DNA of 64,000 nt from Sediminimonas qiaohouensis DSM 21189 (GTDB lineage: Bacteria; Pseudomonadota; Alphaproteobacteria; Rhodobacterales; Rhodobacteraceae), in contig NZ_AUIJ01000011.1 in assembly GCF_000423645.1 (NCBI RefSeq), positions 1 through 64,000 of the forward strand, written 5' to 3'. Shown piece after piece: positions 53,088 to 62,694 of this stretch (the first letter of the stretch is position 1; each line of letters starts with the position of its first letter). The notes under the pieces were generated by a model. It saw only the letters and a program-made list of their open reading frames with translations, did no database searches and was not told where the DNA came from. The translations under genes were made by a program, and so were the position numbers.

Positions 53088-54617
53088 CAGCAGCAAGGCC
53101 GCCGCGATTGTCCCGCCCGCGCCCAGGATAGACCCCGCGACCAACCAAACCGCTGGCCAAAGCCAGCTGGGGTGGGGTTTCGGCTCTGGCGGCGCGGCCT
53201 GCCGGATCAGGGCATTTTCCACCAGATTTGGCAGGCGAGGCCCGAAACGCGCCAAAACGCGCGCCGTCTTGGCCAGATCGCGGGCAACGGCGCGCGGTCC
53301 GATGCTTTGGCGGATGTAATCCTCGACAATGGGCCGGGCGACTTCCCAGATGTTGATCTGCGGGTGGAGCGAGCGAGAGACCCCCTCGACCACCACCATC
53401 GTGCGTTGCAACAGGATCAGTTCCGTCCGGGTTTCCATGCCGAAGCGTTCGGTTACTTCGAACAGGTAGCTAAGAAGCCGGCCCATCGAGATATGCGATG
53501 CATCCATACCGAAAATCGGCTCGCCAACTGCACGTAGGGCGCGGGCAAACTCGTCAACATCGCGATCGGGCGGCACATATCCCGCCTCGAAATGCACTTC
53601 GGCGACACGTTGGTAGTCGCGCTTGATGAAGCCGAACAGAATCTCGGCATAGACGCGGCGGGTATATTCGTCGATATGCCCCATGATCCCGAAATCATAG
53701 GCGATGATCTTGCCATCGCTGCTGACCTTCAGGTTCCCCTGATGCATGTCGGCGTGAAAGAACCCGTCGCGCAGGGCATGGCTCAGAAACAGCTTCAGAA
53801 CCCGCTCACCCAGCGCGGCGCGGTCATGCCCCGCCGAATCGAGCGCCGCATTGTCGCCCAACGGCACCCCTTCGGCCCAACTCATGGTCATGACCCGGCG
53901 CGAGGACAGCGACCAGTTGATCGCGGGCAGGCTAAAGCCGTCGTCGCCCGACGTGTTGGCCGCGTATTCCGACGCGGAGGACGATTCGAGCCTTAGATCC
54001 AGCTCGCCCAGAACGACGCCTTCGAAATGAGAGATCACATCGGTCGGGCGCAAGCGCCGGGACGCGGGCGAGAGGAACTCGATCATGCCGGCGGCGAAAT
54101 AGAACGCGTCGATGTCCTTGCGAAAGGCGCGCTCGATCCCCGGGCGAAGGACCTTTACGGCAACATCCTGCCCGGTGTCGCGGAGGCACGCACGGTGCAC
54201 CTGCGCGATCGAGGCGGCCGCGACCGGCTCGGACAATTCCGAGAATATCTCGTCCACCGTCAGGCCCAATTCTTCCTCGATGCTGGCCTTTGCCTGTTCG
54301 ATCGAGAAGGGCGGCAACTTGTCCTGCAGAACCCGCAGTTGCACCGCCAGCTCATCGCCCACGACATCCGGTCGCGTCGAAAGCACCTGGCCAAACTTGA
54401 TGTAGGCTGGCCCAAGCGCGGTGAGCGCCCGCGTCGCCGGCGGCATCGCCGCGTCGCCCTTGTAGCCCAGCCACCGAAACGGCCAGGCCAGCGTGCGAAA
54501 CACGATGCGCAAGGGGCGGGGCGCGTCGAACGCATCAAGAACGACACCCATCGCGCCGGTGCGTTCAAGGGTGGCGCCGGTGCGAATCAGCCGCCAGATA
54601 TTATGAGGTCCACGCAT
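53082..54617 (-). CDS. ubiB: Ubiquinone synthesis kinase-like protein UbiB, 511 aa
   Basis: Atypical ABC1/ADCK-type ATPase needed for ubiquinone production. The KxGQ motif is YIKFGQVLSTRPDV; AAASIAQVHRACL is the Ala-rich nucleotide loop; FFHADMHQGNLKV and IAYDFGIMGHID are the catalytic and metal motifs. A C-terminal membrane anchor pair (WLWPAVWLVAGSILGAGGTI) is present. It lies 3 bp after ubiE in the same orientation, so the two ubiquinone genes form an operon. Confidence 0.96.
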   Translation of the reverse strand: MRGPHNIWRLIRTGATLERTGAMGVVLDAFDAPRPLRIVFRTLAWPFRWLGYKGDAAMPPATRALTALGPAYIKFGQVLSTRPDVVGDELAVQLRVLQDKLPPFSIEQAKASIEEELGLTVDEIFSELSEPVAAASIAQVHRACLRDTGQDVAVKVLRPGIERAFRKDIDAFYFAAGMIEFLSPASRRLRPTDVISHFEGVVLGELDLRLESSSASEYAANTSGDDGFSLPAINWSLSSRRVMTMSWAEGVPLGDNAALDSAGHDRAALGERVLKLFLSHALRDGFFHADMHQGNLKVSSDGKIIAYDFGIMGHIDEYTRRVYAEILFGFIKRDYQRVAEVHFEAGYVPPDRDVDEFARALRAVGEPIFGMDASHISMGRLLSYLFEVTERFGMETRTELILLQRTMVVVEGVSRSLHPQINIWEVARPIVEDYIRQSIGPRAVARDLAKTARVLARFGPRLPNLVENALIRQAAPPEPKPHPSWLWPAVWLVAGSILGAGGTIAAALLLS

Positions 54618-54620
54618 CGA

Positions 54621-55373
54621 TCAGATTTTCCAGCCAGAGTGCAGCGCCGCTATGCCCATGCTCAAATTACGGTACTTTGCCTGTTCAAATCCGGCCTCCC
54701 GAAGCATGGAAAGGAACGTATCCTGATCGGGAAAACGGCGGATCGATTCGACGAGGTATTGATAGCTGTCGCGATCATTTGCGATGAGCTGCCCCATGCG
54801 TGGAATGATATTGAAGCTGTAGATGTCATAAACGCGCTGCATCAACTCGTTCGGGATCTGGCTGAACTCCAGCACCATCAGCCGCCCACCAGGGCGCAGC
54901 ACGCGGTAAGCCTCGGCCAGCGCAGCTTGCGGGCGCGTGACGTTCCGGATGCCGAAGCTGATCGTGTAGGTGTCAAAGGTGTTGTCGGCGAATGGCAGCG
55001 CCATCGCATCCCCAACGATCCAGTCCAGCGATGACGCCAGTTTCTCGGCCTCGGCGCGTTTGCGTCCCTCGACAAGCATCGGTTCGGTAAGGTCCAGAAC
55101 GGTGGCGTGCGCCTGCCCCGCGCGTGCAAGGTATCGGAACGCGATATCGCCCGTGCCCCCCGCAACATCCAGAAGCCGCGTGTTGGGGCGGGGCGCAAGC
55201 CAATCCATCATCGCGTCTTTCCAGATGCGGTGGATACCTGCGGACATGACATCGTTCATCACGTCGTACCTTGAGGCGACGCTGCCGAATACGCCTCGCA
55301 CGCGGGACGCCTTTTCCGATTCCGGTACCGTTTGATATCCGAAATGCGTGGTGGTGTTGTCCTGCTCGCTCAT
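54621..55373 (-). CDS. ubiE: Ubiquinone/menaquinone C-methyltransferase UbiE, 250 aa
   Basis: SAM-dependent C-methyltransferase of ubiquinone synthesis. The SAM site is [16 protein letters not shown], with [25 protein letters not shown] and [32 protein letters not shown] chose ATG at 55373 (MSEQDNT); the frame is open to 55550 but runs antisense to mutM. Divergent from mutM; operon with ubiB. Confidence 0.95.
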   Translation of the reverse strand: MSEQDNTTTHFGYQTVPESEKASRVRGVFGSVASRYDVMNDVMSAGIHRIWKDAMMDWLAPRPNTRLLDVAGGTGDIAFRYLARAGQAHATVLDLTEPMLVEGRKRAEAEKLASSLDWIVGDAMALPFADNTFDTYTISFGIRNVTRPQAALAEAYRVLRPGGRLMVLEFSQIPNELMQRVYDIYSFNIIPRMGQLIANDRDSYQYLVESIRRFPDQDTFLSMLREAGFEQAKYRNLSMGIAALHSGWKI

Positions 55374-55464
55374 GAAACCTTGCCGATCCGTTGCTTCACC
55401 CTTCTTATAGGGCGCATGCAGGTAGCTGCAATGCGCCCGTGTGTCCCCGGCCAGGAGAAGACGT

Positions 55465-56316
55465 ATGCCAGAATTGCCAGAGGTCGAAACAGTGCGCCGT
55501 GGATTGGCCCCCGTGATGGAGGGGCATCGCATTGCGCGCGCGCAGGTCAACCGCCCCGACCTGCGCTGGCCGTTCCCGCGGGATATGGCTGCGCGGCTGA
55601 CCGGGCGGCGGGTTGAGGCGCTCAGGCGCCGGTCGAAATATATCCTGGCCGATCTGGATTCGGGTGAGTCGCTGTTGATTCATCTAGGGATGTCCGGGCG
55701 GATGCAGGTGTCCGGTGATCCGCTGGGGCATTTTGCACATGCCCATGCGGCGCCCGAAAAGCACGATCATGTCATACTGGAAATGGAGGGCGGCGCGCGT
55801 ATCATCTTCAATGACCCGCGCCGGTTCGGGGCGATGGATTTGCTGCCGACGGCAAACCAGGAGGCGCACAAACTGCTGGCGTCCTTGGGGCCAGAGCCAC
55901 TGGGAAATGCCTTTGACGAGCTGTACTTGGTGTCCGCCCTGCGCGGGCGCGGGACGCCGATAAAATCCGCGCTGCTGGATCAACGGATCGTTGCGGGGCT
56001 TGGAAATATCTATGTCTGCGAAGCACTTTACCGTGCCCGGATCTCTCCGCGCCGCCGGGCGGGGCGAATTGCCGCGGCACGGGTCGCGGCGTTGGTGCCT
56101 GTGATTCGACAAGTGCTGCTGGACGCCATCGACGCGGGCGGCTCGTCCTTGCGCGACCACAGGCAAGCCAACGGGGACCTGGGGTATTTTCAACACAGCT
56201 TTGACGTTTATGGCCGCGAGGGCTCGGCATGCCGAACAGAGGGTTGCGCCGGCACCGTGCGCCGCATTACGCAATCGGCGCGCTCGAGCTTCTATTGCCC
56301 CCGGTGTCAAAGATAA
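55465..56316 (+). CDS. mutM: Formamidopyrimidine-DNA glycosylase, 283 aa
   Basis: Excises 8-oxoguanine and FaPy from DNA with AP-lyase action. [14 protein letters not shown] gives the catalytic Pro2 and Glu3, [24 protein letters not shown] the substrate loop, NIYVCEAL the helix-two-turn-helix, and [11 protein letters not shown]...FYCPRCQR the C-terminal zinc finger (C-x4-C spacing, usual in alphaproteobacteria). ATG at 55465 follows AGGAG. Divergent from ubiE. Confidence 0.97.
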   Translation: MPELPEVETVRRGLAPVMEGHRIARAQVNRPDLRWPFPRDMAARLTGRRVEALRRRSKYILADLDSGESLLIHLGMSGRMQVSGDPLGHFAHAHAAPEKHDHVILEMEGGARIIFNDPRRFGAMDLLPTANQEAHKLLASLGPEPLGNAFDELYLVSALRGRGTPIKSALLDQRIVAGLGNIYVCEALYRARISPRRRAGRIAAARVAALVPVIRQVLLDAIDAGGSSLRDHRQANGDLGYFQHSFDVYGREGSACRTEGCAGTVRRITQSARSSFYCPRCQR

Positions 56317-56380
56317 CTTGAACCGATCTCGCGAATGGGTCAGGAGTCGGGCTTGATCGAAACAAGCGAAAGCAGATTTC

Positions 56381-57157
56381 ATGGCCTATGAGACGATCAT
56401 CGTCGAAGTAGAAGATCACGTTGCCCTGATAAAGCTCAACCGCCCCGAAGCCATGAATGCGCTGAACGAGCAATTGCTTGGCGAGTTGGCGCACGCGTTG
56501 ACCGAGGCACAAAAGAACGACAAGGCGCGCTGCATCGTTGTCACCGGCTCGGACAAGGCGTTTGCCGCTGGGGCCGACATCAAGATGATGAGCGAGAAAA
56601 GCTTTGTCGATGTCTTTGCCGGAGATCTGTTCACGGACGAATCCGAGCAAATTATGCGCGTGCGCAAGCCCATCATAGCAGCCGTGTCCGGCTATGCCTT
56701 GGGCGGCGGGTGCGAATTGGCGATGATGTGCGATTTCATCATCGCGTCCGACACGGCCAAATTCGGCCAGCCCGAGATCAACCTTGGCGTTGTCGCCGGT
56801 ATCGGAGGCACGCAGCGCCTGACGCGGTTCGTGGGCAAATCCAAGGCGATGGACATGAACCTGACCGGGCGGTTCATGGACGCCGAAGAGGCCGAGCGCT
56901 CTGGCCTCGTCAGCCGAGTCGTGCCCACCAAGAAGCTGATGGAAGAGGCAATGGGCGCGGCCCAGAAGATTGCCGAGAAGTCCATGATCACGACGATGGT
57001 CGTCAAGGAAGCGGTGAACCGCTCCTACGAGACCACCCTGCGCGAGGGGCTTTTGTTCGAGCGGCGCGTGTTCCATTCGCTCTTTGCGACCGAAGATCAA
57101 AAAGAGGGCATGAACGCCTTCCTTGAAAAGCGTAGCGCGCAATTCAGGGACCGCTAA
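56381..57157 (+). CDS. Enoyl-CoA hydratase, 258 aa
   Basis: Crotonase-fold hydratase for short-chain enoyl-CoA. The oxyanion hole is built by [10 protein letters not shown] and [15 protein letters not shown], whose Glu and that of GQPEINLG match the two catalytic acids of mitochondrial enoyl-CoA hydratase; [17 protein letters not shown] follows. 64 bp after mutM, same direction. Likely housekeeping fatty or amino acid degradation. Confidence 0.94.
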   Translation: MAYETIIVEVEDHVALIKLNRPEAMNALNEQLLGELAHALTEAQKNDKARCIVVTGSDKAFAAGADIKMMSEKSFVDVFAGDLFTDESEQIMRVRKPIIAAVSGYALGGGCELAMMCDFIIASDTAKFGQPEINLGVVAGIGGTQRLTRFVGKSKAMDMNLTGRFMDAEEAERSGLVSRVVPTKKLMEEAMGAAQKIAEKSMITTMVVKEAVNRSYETTLREGLLFERRVFHSLFATEDQKEGMNAFLEKRSAQFRDR

Positions 57158-57403
57158 TCGGCCGCTGGGTTGTGGCGGGTGCGGCCCGGCGATGCGCGGC
57201 GGCCTGCGGCCTTGATTCCGCGCGAGGGGCTATACCGAACGGCCGCCCCCTTTTTGCCCTTTGCAACAGCGGGGAATTCGCGTATGTGCCCCCTCGTACA
57301 TGCGCGTGATGCCCGCTCTGGCAAGAATCATCCGGTGGTTCCCACCCGGCCGGGCACAGTTGCGTTCGAAATTTTGTAACAGCCCGGAAACAGGGGAACA
57401 GAC

Positions 57404-57667
57404 ATGGCCAATACGCCGCAATCGAAAAAGCGCGCTCGTCAGAGCGCAAACCGTCTCCAGATCAACAAAGCGCGCCGCTCGCGCATCCGTACGCACCTGC
57501 GCAAGGTCGAAGAGGCTATCGCGTCGGGCGACAAGGATGCAGCAGCCACAGCCCTGCGCAACGCCCAGCCCGAGCTGATGCGCGGTGTGACCAAGGGGAT
57601 ATTCCACAAGAACACGGCATCGCGGAAAATTTCGCGTCTGTCCGCGCGGGTAAAGTCGCTCGGCTGA
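57404..57667 (+). CDS. rpsT: Ribosomal protein bS20, 87 aa
   Basis: Small-subunit protein at the base of helix 44. The start [27 protein letters not shown] and the ending [15 protein letters not shown] are typical of S20, and the basic composition and length fit. It has its own 246-bp upstream gap and a strong terminator directly after it (57702-57728). Confidence 0.96.
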   Translation: MANTPQSKKRARQSANRLQINKARRSRIRTHLRKVEEAIASGDKDAAATALRNAQPELMRGVTKGIFHKNTASRKISRLSARVKSLG

Positions 57668-57701
57668 GGCACGCCTGCCCGCCCTCTATGTCATTGAGTT
57701 G

Positions 57702-57728
57702 AAAAGCGCCGCTTCGTGCGGCGCTTTT
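57702..57728 (+). terminator. Rho-independent terminator after rpsT
   Basis: AAAAGCGCCGC (57702-57712) pairs with GCGGCGCTTTTT around a five-base TTCGT loop, with a run of five T at the end. A textbook intrinsic terminator, 34 bp after the rpsT stop. Confidence 0.92.
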
Positions 57729-58178
57729 TGTTGCGGCGTGACATTGCCGCCGCGCGCCAGAGATTCTTTTTCGAGATACCCGAGTCAAGGCGTAAGATCA
57801 GTTGCCACCGCTAGAAGCGCGTTGCTAAATTCAACCTGCGATTCACGTCGCCTTGGGGGGACAGGTCAGGTTAAGGTCTGCATTGGACAGGCCCACGTCT
57901 GTAGATAGTTCATGAAGCGCTTGGGCGTTAGTGATTTCTGTGTTCTGTTCTCAGGGTTTTCGCCCTGACCACGTCCATCAAGAAGGCGCGCAGTTCGCGC
58001 AACCAGGCCGGGCCGCTGCCGTGAGCAGGTATCGCTCGCTGGGTGCCGACTGTGTGCAAACGGTCCGGTAGGGGCGGCTTGGCTATCGCCATTTGGTGAT
58101 TGGGTCAGAGCTGTTTTTGCCGATAGGGTACCAGTGCTGCGGGGCGTGTGTGACATCCGCTAGTGGGGAAGAATTGAT
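57729..58178. other. 450-bp dnaA leader region with three GANTC sites
   Basis: Noncoding between the rpsT terminator and dnaA. GATTC at 57762-57766, GAGTC at 57782-57786 and GATTC at 57840-57844 are CcrM methylation sites within 83 bp. A 6-bp stem (57951-57968, TCAGGG/CCCTGA) is seen. A 96-aa frame on the minus strand has no recognisable motif. No clear -10/-35 pair was found for dnaA. Confidence 0.5.
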
Positions 58179-59579
58179 GTGGAACAGGGACGCATGACAA
58201 AAGAACAATGGGGCCAGCTGCAACAAAGCCTGCTAACGACTGTCGGGAAAAACAATTACACGAACTGGATCGAACCTCTTGAGTTTGCCAATGTCTCCGA
58301 AGGTGTCGCCACCTTTTTTGTGCCGACGAGCTTTCTCGGGAATTACGTATCGCAGAATTTTGGCGATCTGATCCTGCACAAGTTGAAACAATTTGGTGCG
58401 GATGTGCGCCGTATCCATTTTCAGGTGTCGAACAATGGCGCCGCGCGGGCCCATACCGATGCGCCGCGAACGGCGGCACTTGCGGCAAGCGATCCGCACA
58501 CATCCTCCCCTCCGCGCACCGCTCGCCGCGACGGCGCGTTGCCCGGTGCACCATTAGATGATCGGTTCACTTTTGAAACCTTTGTCGTGGGCAAGCCCAA
58601 CGAATTGGCGCACGCCGCCGCGCGCCGCGTGGGCGAAGGCGGGCCGGTAACCTTCAACCCGCTGTTCCTCTATGGTGGCGTCGGTCTGGGCAAGACGCAC
58701 CTGATGCACGCAATCGCGTGGGAGCTGCAGTCATCTAGACCCGAGCTTAATGTCGTGTACCTGTCGGCGGAACAGTTCATGTATCGCTTCGTGCAGGCGT
58801 TGCGCGATAGCAAGATGATGGATTTCAAGGAACTTTTCCGCGCCGTGGATGTCCTGATGGTGGATGACGTGCAATTCATCGCGGGCAAGGGCTCAACGCA
58901 GGAAGAATTCTTTCACACGTTCAACGCGCTGGTCGATGGCAACAAGCAGATCATCATATCGGCCGACCGTGCCCCCGGCGAGATCAAGGATCTGGAGGAC
59001 CGGATCAAGAGCCGCCTGCAATGCGGCCTGGTGGTCGATCTGCACCCCACGGACTATGAATTGCGCCTTGGGATTCTCCAAACCAAGGTGGAAAACCACC
59101 GCCAGCAGTATCCGGGCCTTGAGATCAATGATGGCGTTCTTGAATTTTTGGCACACCGTATCAGCACCAATGTGCGTGTTCTCGAAGGTGCCCTGACGCG
59201 CTTGTTCGCCTTTGCCTCGCTGGTTGGGCGCGAAATCACGATGGAGCTGACGCAGGATTGCCTTGCCGACGTGCTACGCGCGTCCGAGCGCAAGATCACC
59301 ATCGAAGAGATTCAGCGCCGCGTGAGCGAGCATTACAACATCCGCCTGTCCGACATGATCGGCCCCAAGCGCGTGCGAACCTACGCGCGCCCGCGCCAGG
59401 TGGCGATGTACCTGTGCAAGCAACTGACCAGTCGCTCGCTTCCGGAAATTGGCCGCCGGTTTGGGGGGCGCGATCATACAACGGTCATGCATGGCGTGCG
59501 CCGGATCGAAGAGCTCAAGACGCAGGATGGTCAGATAGCCGAGGATCTGGAAATGCTGCGCCGGACCCTGGAAGCCTAG
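58179..59579 (+). CDS. dnaA: Chromosomal replication initiator DnaA, 466 aa
   Basis: Initiator AAA+ protein. Domains: N-terminal helicase-loading domain (WGQLQQSLLTTVGKNNYTNWI), a linker, AAA+ with Walker A GGVGLGKTHLMHAI and Walker B VLMVDDVQF, and the C-terminal DNA-binding domain with signature GGRDHTTVMHGVRRIEEL. Start is GTG at 58179 (VEQGRMTKEQ) or ATG at 58194 (MTKEQWGQL, AGGGA 5 bp upstream); I cannot separate them. It heads dnaA-dnaN-recF-lysE-gyrB and is 45 kb from the probable oriC. Confidence 0.97.
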   Translation: MEQGRMTKEQWGQLQQSLLTTVGKNNYTNWIEPLEFANVSEGVATFFVPTSFLGNYVSQNFGDLILHKLKQFGADVRRIHFQVSNNGAARAHTDAPRTAALAASDPHTSSPPRTARRDGALPGAPLDDRFTFETFVVGKPNELAHAAARRVGEGGPVTFNPLFLYGGVGLGKTHLMHAIAWELQSSRPELNVVYLSAEQFMYRFVQALRDSKMMDFKELFRAVDVLMVDDVQFIAGKGSTQEEFFHTFNALVDGNKQIIISADRAPGEIKDLEDRIKSRLQCGLVVDLHPTDYELRLGILQTKVENHRQQYPGLEINDGVLEFLAHRISTNVRVLEGALTRLFAFASLVGREITMELTQDCLADVLRASERKITIEEIQRRVSEHYNIRLSDMIGPKRVRTYARPRQVAMYLCKQLTSRSLPEIGRRFGGRDHTTVMHGVRRIEELKTQDGQIAEDLEMLRRTLEA

Positions 59580-59729
59580 TAAAGCGGCAACAAGCACCGC
59601 GCCGGACGCCTTTGGGCGGATGCGGCCTTGACGGGCCCGTGTTTCCATTGGACAAAACAGCAAAAATGTCTTGAGCCGGACGGGGAAAAGGATACCTTGC
59701 CCCTCCCGGCAGAAAAGGGAGCGAGGGTC

Positions 59730-60848
59730 ATGAAACTGAGCATTGAACGCAGCGCGCTGCTCAAGGCCGTCAGCCAGGCACAGTCCGTGGTTGAGCGGCG
59801 CAATACGATACCGATCCTTGCCAACCTTTTGATCGAGGCCGAGGGGGAGCACGTGCATTTCCGCGCCACCGACCTTGATATCGAGGTTGTGGACAGGGCG
59901 ATGGCACAGGTCGAACGCGCGGGGGCGACGACAGTTTCGGCGATGACCCTGCATGAGATTGTGCGCAAGCTCCCCGACGGCGCGCTTGTCACCCTGACCG
60001 AAGATTCCGCCGCGGGCCGCCTGACGGTGGAGGCGGGGCGCTCGCATTTCAACCTGGCGACGCTGCCGCGCGAAGACTTTCCGGTGATGGCCAGCTCCGA
60101 ATACGCCAGCAACTTCAGCGCCCCGGCCCCTGTGTTGCGGCGGCTTTTCGACAAGTCGAAATTTGCCATTTCCACGGAAGAGACCCGGTATTACCTGAAC
60201 GGCGTCTACATGCATGTTGCCGAAAGCGATGGCGGCAAGGTGCTTCGCTGTGTGGCGACCGATGGTCACCGTCTGGCACGGATCGATGCCGACCTGCCCG
60301 AGGGCGCCGCCGATATGCCGGGAGTGATCGTGCCGCGCAAAACGGTGGGTGAGCTGCGCAAGCTTCTGGAAGACGATGACATGCAGATCGCGGTGTCGGT
60401 TTCTGAAACCAAGGTGCGGTTTGCGACGCCCGACATTACACTGACATCCAAGGTGATCGACGGCACGTTCCCCGACTACACGCGCGTCATTCCGCAGGGC
60501 AACACCCGCAAGATGGAAGTGGATGCCCGCGACTTTGCGCACGCGGTGGACCGCGTCGCCACCGTCAGTTCAGAACGGTCCCGCGCCGTCAAGATGGCGC
60601 TTGACGAGGACCGGCTGGTGCTGTCGGTGAACGCGCCCGATAGCGGTGCCGCCGAAGAGGAATTGGCGGTGGCTTACGGTGATGAGCGCCTCGAGATCGG
60701 GTTCAACGCGAAATACCTTTTGGAAATCGCAAGCCAGGTGGACCGGGAGAACGCCGTTTTCCTGTTCAATTCCCCTGGCGATCCGACCTTGATGCGCGAG
60801 GGGAATGACACCAGCGCGGTGTATGTCGTCATGCCGATGCGGGTGTGA
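59730..60848 (+). CDS. dnaN: DNA polymerase III beta clamp DnaN, 372 aa
   Basis: Sliding clamp of the replicase. MKLSIERSALLKAVSQAQSVVERRNTIPILANLLIEA, FNLATLPREDFPVMA, LRCVATDGHRLARIDADLP and the C-terminal YVVMPMRV all match the family. ATG at 59730 follows GGGAGCGAGG. The 150-bp gap after dnaA leaves room for its own promoter. A stem-loop follows its stop. Confidence 0.97.
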   Translation: MKLSIERSALLKAVSQAQSVVERRNTIPILANLLIEAEGEHVHFRATDLDIEVVDRAMAQVERAGATTVSAMTLHEIVRKLPDGALVTLTEDSAAGRLTVEAGRSHFNLATLPREDFPVMASSEYASNFSAPAPVLRRLFDKSKFAISTEETRYYLNGVYMHVAESDGGKVLRCVATDGHRLARIDADLPEGAADMPGVIVPRKTVGELRKLLEDDDMQIAVSVSETKVRFATPDITLTSKVIDGTFPDYTRVIPQGNTRKMEVDARDFAHAVDRVATVSSERSRAVKMALDEDRLVLSVNAPDSGAAEEELAVAYGDERLEIGFNAKYLLEIASQVDRENAVFLFNSPGDPTLMREGNDTSAVYVVMPMRV

Positions 60849-60851
60849 TCC

Positions 60852-60880
60852 CCCGTCGGACGCCTCCGGCGGGAGTATTT
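60852..60880 (+). repeat. Stem-loop between dnaN and recF, Roseobacter-type intergenic element
   Basis: CCCGTCGG (60852-60859) pairs with CCGGCGGG (60866-60873, one T-G pair), followed by AGTATTT. From memory, CCTCCGGCGGGAGTATTT followed by TGGCAAGATGAA is a common intergenic motif in Rhodobacteraceae; this copy is close to it. It may attenuate transcription between dnaN and recF. Confidence 0.5.
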
Positions 60881-60903
60881 CTGGCAAGATGAAGGGGCGG
60901 TGA

Positions 60904-62010
60904 ATGCCCGGTTTATATCTGGCGCAACTCACCCTCTCGCACTACCGTTCACATTGGTCGGGACGGATGGATCTCGACGGGCGGCCGGTGGCGCTGTCGG
61001 GTCCGAACGGCGCGGGCAAGACGAATATCCTTGAGGCGGTATCGCTGTTTTCGCCGGGGCGCGGTTTGCGCCGCAGTAGCGCCGAGGCAATGGCGCGGCG
61101 CCCCGAGGCGTTGGGCTGGAAGATCGCGGGGACGCTTTGCAGCTTGAGCCAGGTTCACGAGGTCGAGATTTGGTCGGACGCGGCGGCCGCACGGCAGCTC
61201 AGGATTGATGGCAAGCCTGCCAGCCAGGTTGCCCTGGGCCGAATCGCGCGGGTTTTGTGGCTGGTGCCCTCGATGGATCGCCTGTGGATCGAGGCAGCAG
61301 ACGGGCGGCGCCGGTTCCTGGATCGTATCACCATGAGTTTTGACCCGGCGCATGCCGAGGTGACCTTGACCTATGAGAAGGCAATGCGTGAGCGCAATCG
61401 GCTGCTCAAGGACCAGGTGCGCGATGCGCATTGGTATGCCGCGCTTGAGCAGCAGATGGCGGCGAGCGGTGCGGTGATCCATGCCAACCGTCTATCCGCG
61501 ATCGGAAAGCTGCACGACGCGCAGGCCGAGGCGCAGACCGCCTTTCCGGTGGCGGAACTGGACCTGACGCAGACGGAAGGGTCAATGCCTTCGGACGAGG
61601 CGGACCTGCTGGATGCACTGCGCGAAAGCCGCTTTCGTGACTTGGCCGCCGGGCGCACGCTTGTGGGGCCGCACCGGGCCGACCTGTATGCCGTGTTCTC
61701 GGCCAAGGGCGTGCCGGCGCGCGATTGTTCGACCGGCGAGCAGAAGGCGTTGTTGATCTCCCTGATCCTGGCCAACGCGCGCGCCCTGGCGCAGGAGCTG
61801 GGCGCGCCGCCGATCCTGCTTCTGGACGAGGTGGCGGCGCATCTGGATGCGAGTCGCCGCGCCGCGCTCTATGACGAGATTTGCGTGTTGGGCGCGCAGG
61901 CATGGATGACCGGAACAGAGGCCGAATTGTTTGCGGATCTGGGCGCGCGCGCGCAGCATTTTGTCATCACCGAGGAAAACGGCAGGTCCTCTATCGAGGG
62001 GACCGCGTGA
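60904..62010 (+). CDS. recF: DNA replication and repair protein RecF, 368 aa
   Basis: SMC-like ATPase that loads RecA at gaps. MPGLYLAQLTLSHYRSH, Walker A GPNGAGKTNILEAVSLFSPGRGLR, signature DCSTGEQKALLISLILANA and Walker B ILLLDEVAAHLD are visible. The ATPase core is complete at the usual length. ATG follows AGGGGCGG. It overlaps the following LysE gene by one base. Confidence 0.96.
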   Translation: MPGLYLAQLTLSHYRSHWSGRMDLDGRPVALSGPNGAGKTNILEAVSLFSPGRGLRRSSAEAMARRPEALGWKIAGTLCSLSQVHEVEIWSDAAAARQLRIDGKPASQVALGRIARVLWLVPSMDRLWIEAADGRRRFLDRITMSFDPAHAEVTLTYEKAMRERNRLLKDQVRDAHWYAALEQQMAASGAVIHANRLSAIGKLHDAQAEAQTAFPVAELDLTQTEGSMPSDEADLLDALRESRFRDLAAGRTLVGPHRADLYAVFSAKGVPARDCSTGEQKALLISLILANARALAQELGAPPILLLDEVAAHLDASRRAALYDEICVLGAQAWMTGTEAELFADLGARAQHFVITEENGRSSIEGTA

Positions 62011-62630
62011 TGACCTTGGCCTGGGCGGATCTGGCGTTGTATGCGGGTGCGGTTCTGGTGCTGTTCCTCACGCCGGGACCGGTATGGATGGCCTTGGCCG
62101 CGCGTGCCTTGTCGGGCGGGTTTAGCGCCGCTTGGCCGCTGGCCCTGGGGGTGGTCGTGGGTGATGCTGTCTGGCCGTTCCTGGCGATCCTCGGGGTTAG
62201 CTGGATCGTCAGCAGCATTGCGGGCCTGATGACGGGCCTGCGTTTCGTGGCGGCCGCGATGTTCATCACGATGGGGGTGCTGGCGCTGCTGCGTGCGAAC
62301 AAGCCGCTGGCGGCCGATAGCCGCTTGACCCGTCCGGGCCAATGGGCGGGGTTCATGGCGGGGCTTGCCGTGATCCTGGGTAATCCCAAGGCCATTTTGT
62401 TCTACATGGGGCTGTTGCCCGGGTTTTTCGATCTGGCGCGCGTCACCGCTGCGGACGTCGCCGCGATCGTTGCGATATCGATGGTGGTGCCGCTTGCGGG
62501 CAACCTCGTGATGGCGCTTTCTATCGGGCGGATGCGGGCGCTTTTGTCGTCTCCGCGCGCGCTCAGGCGCAGCAATATCGCCGCTGGCGTGGCGTTGATC
62601 GCCGTGGGCGCGATAATCCCTTTTACATAA
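62010..62630 (+). CDS. LysE/RhtB family transporter, 206 aa
   Basis: Predicted amino acid or amino acid-derivative exporter. Five to six hydrophobic helices; the N-terminal GxxxTPGPVWMALAAR-like LFLTPGPVWMALAARALSGG and GVVVGDAVWPFLAILGV are the family signature; LGNPKAILFYMGLLPGFFD is the middle motif. ATG at 62010 shares a base with the recF stop, so it is cotranscribed. Its place inside the replication gene cluster is common in Rhodobacterales. Substrate unknown. Confidence 0.88.
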   Translation: MTLAWADLALYAGAVLVLFLTPGPVWMALAARALSGGFSAAWPLALGVVVGDAVWPFLAILGVSWIVSSIAGLMTGLRFVAAAMFITMGVLALLRANKPLAADSRLTRPGQWAGFMAGLAVILGNPKAILFYMGLLPGFFDLARVTAADVAAIVAISMVVPLAGNLVMALSIGRMRALLSSPRALRRSNIAAGVALIAVGAIIPFT

Positions 62631-62694
62631 GGCGAAAATCGCCAGTCAATCGCGTGACATTCCCCGCGCGATTCCCTATAAACCATGGAAATAA

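Noticed and set aside
57866-58156. 96-codon minus-strand frame in the dnaA leader
   Set aside because: Low-complexity composition, no motif and no conserved context; not called a gene.
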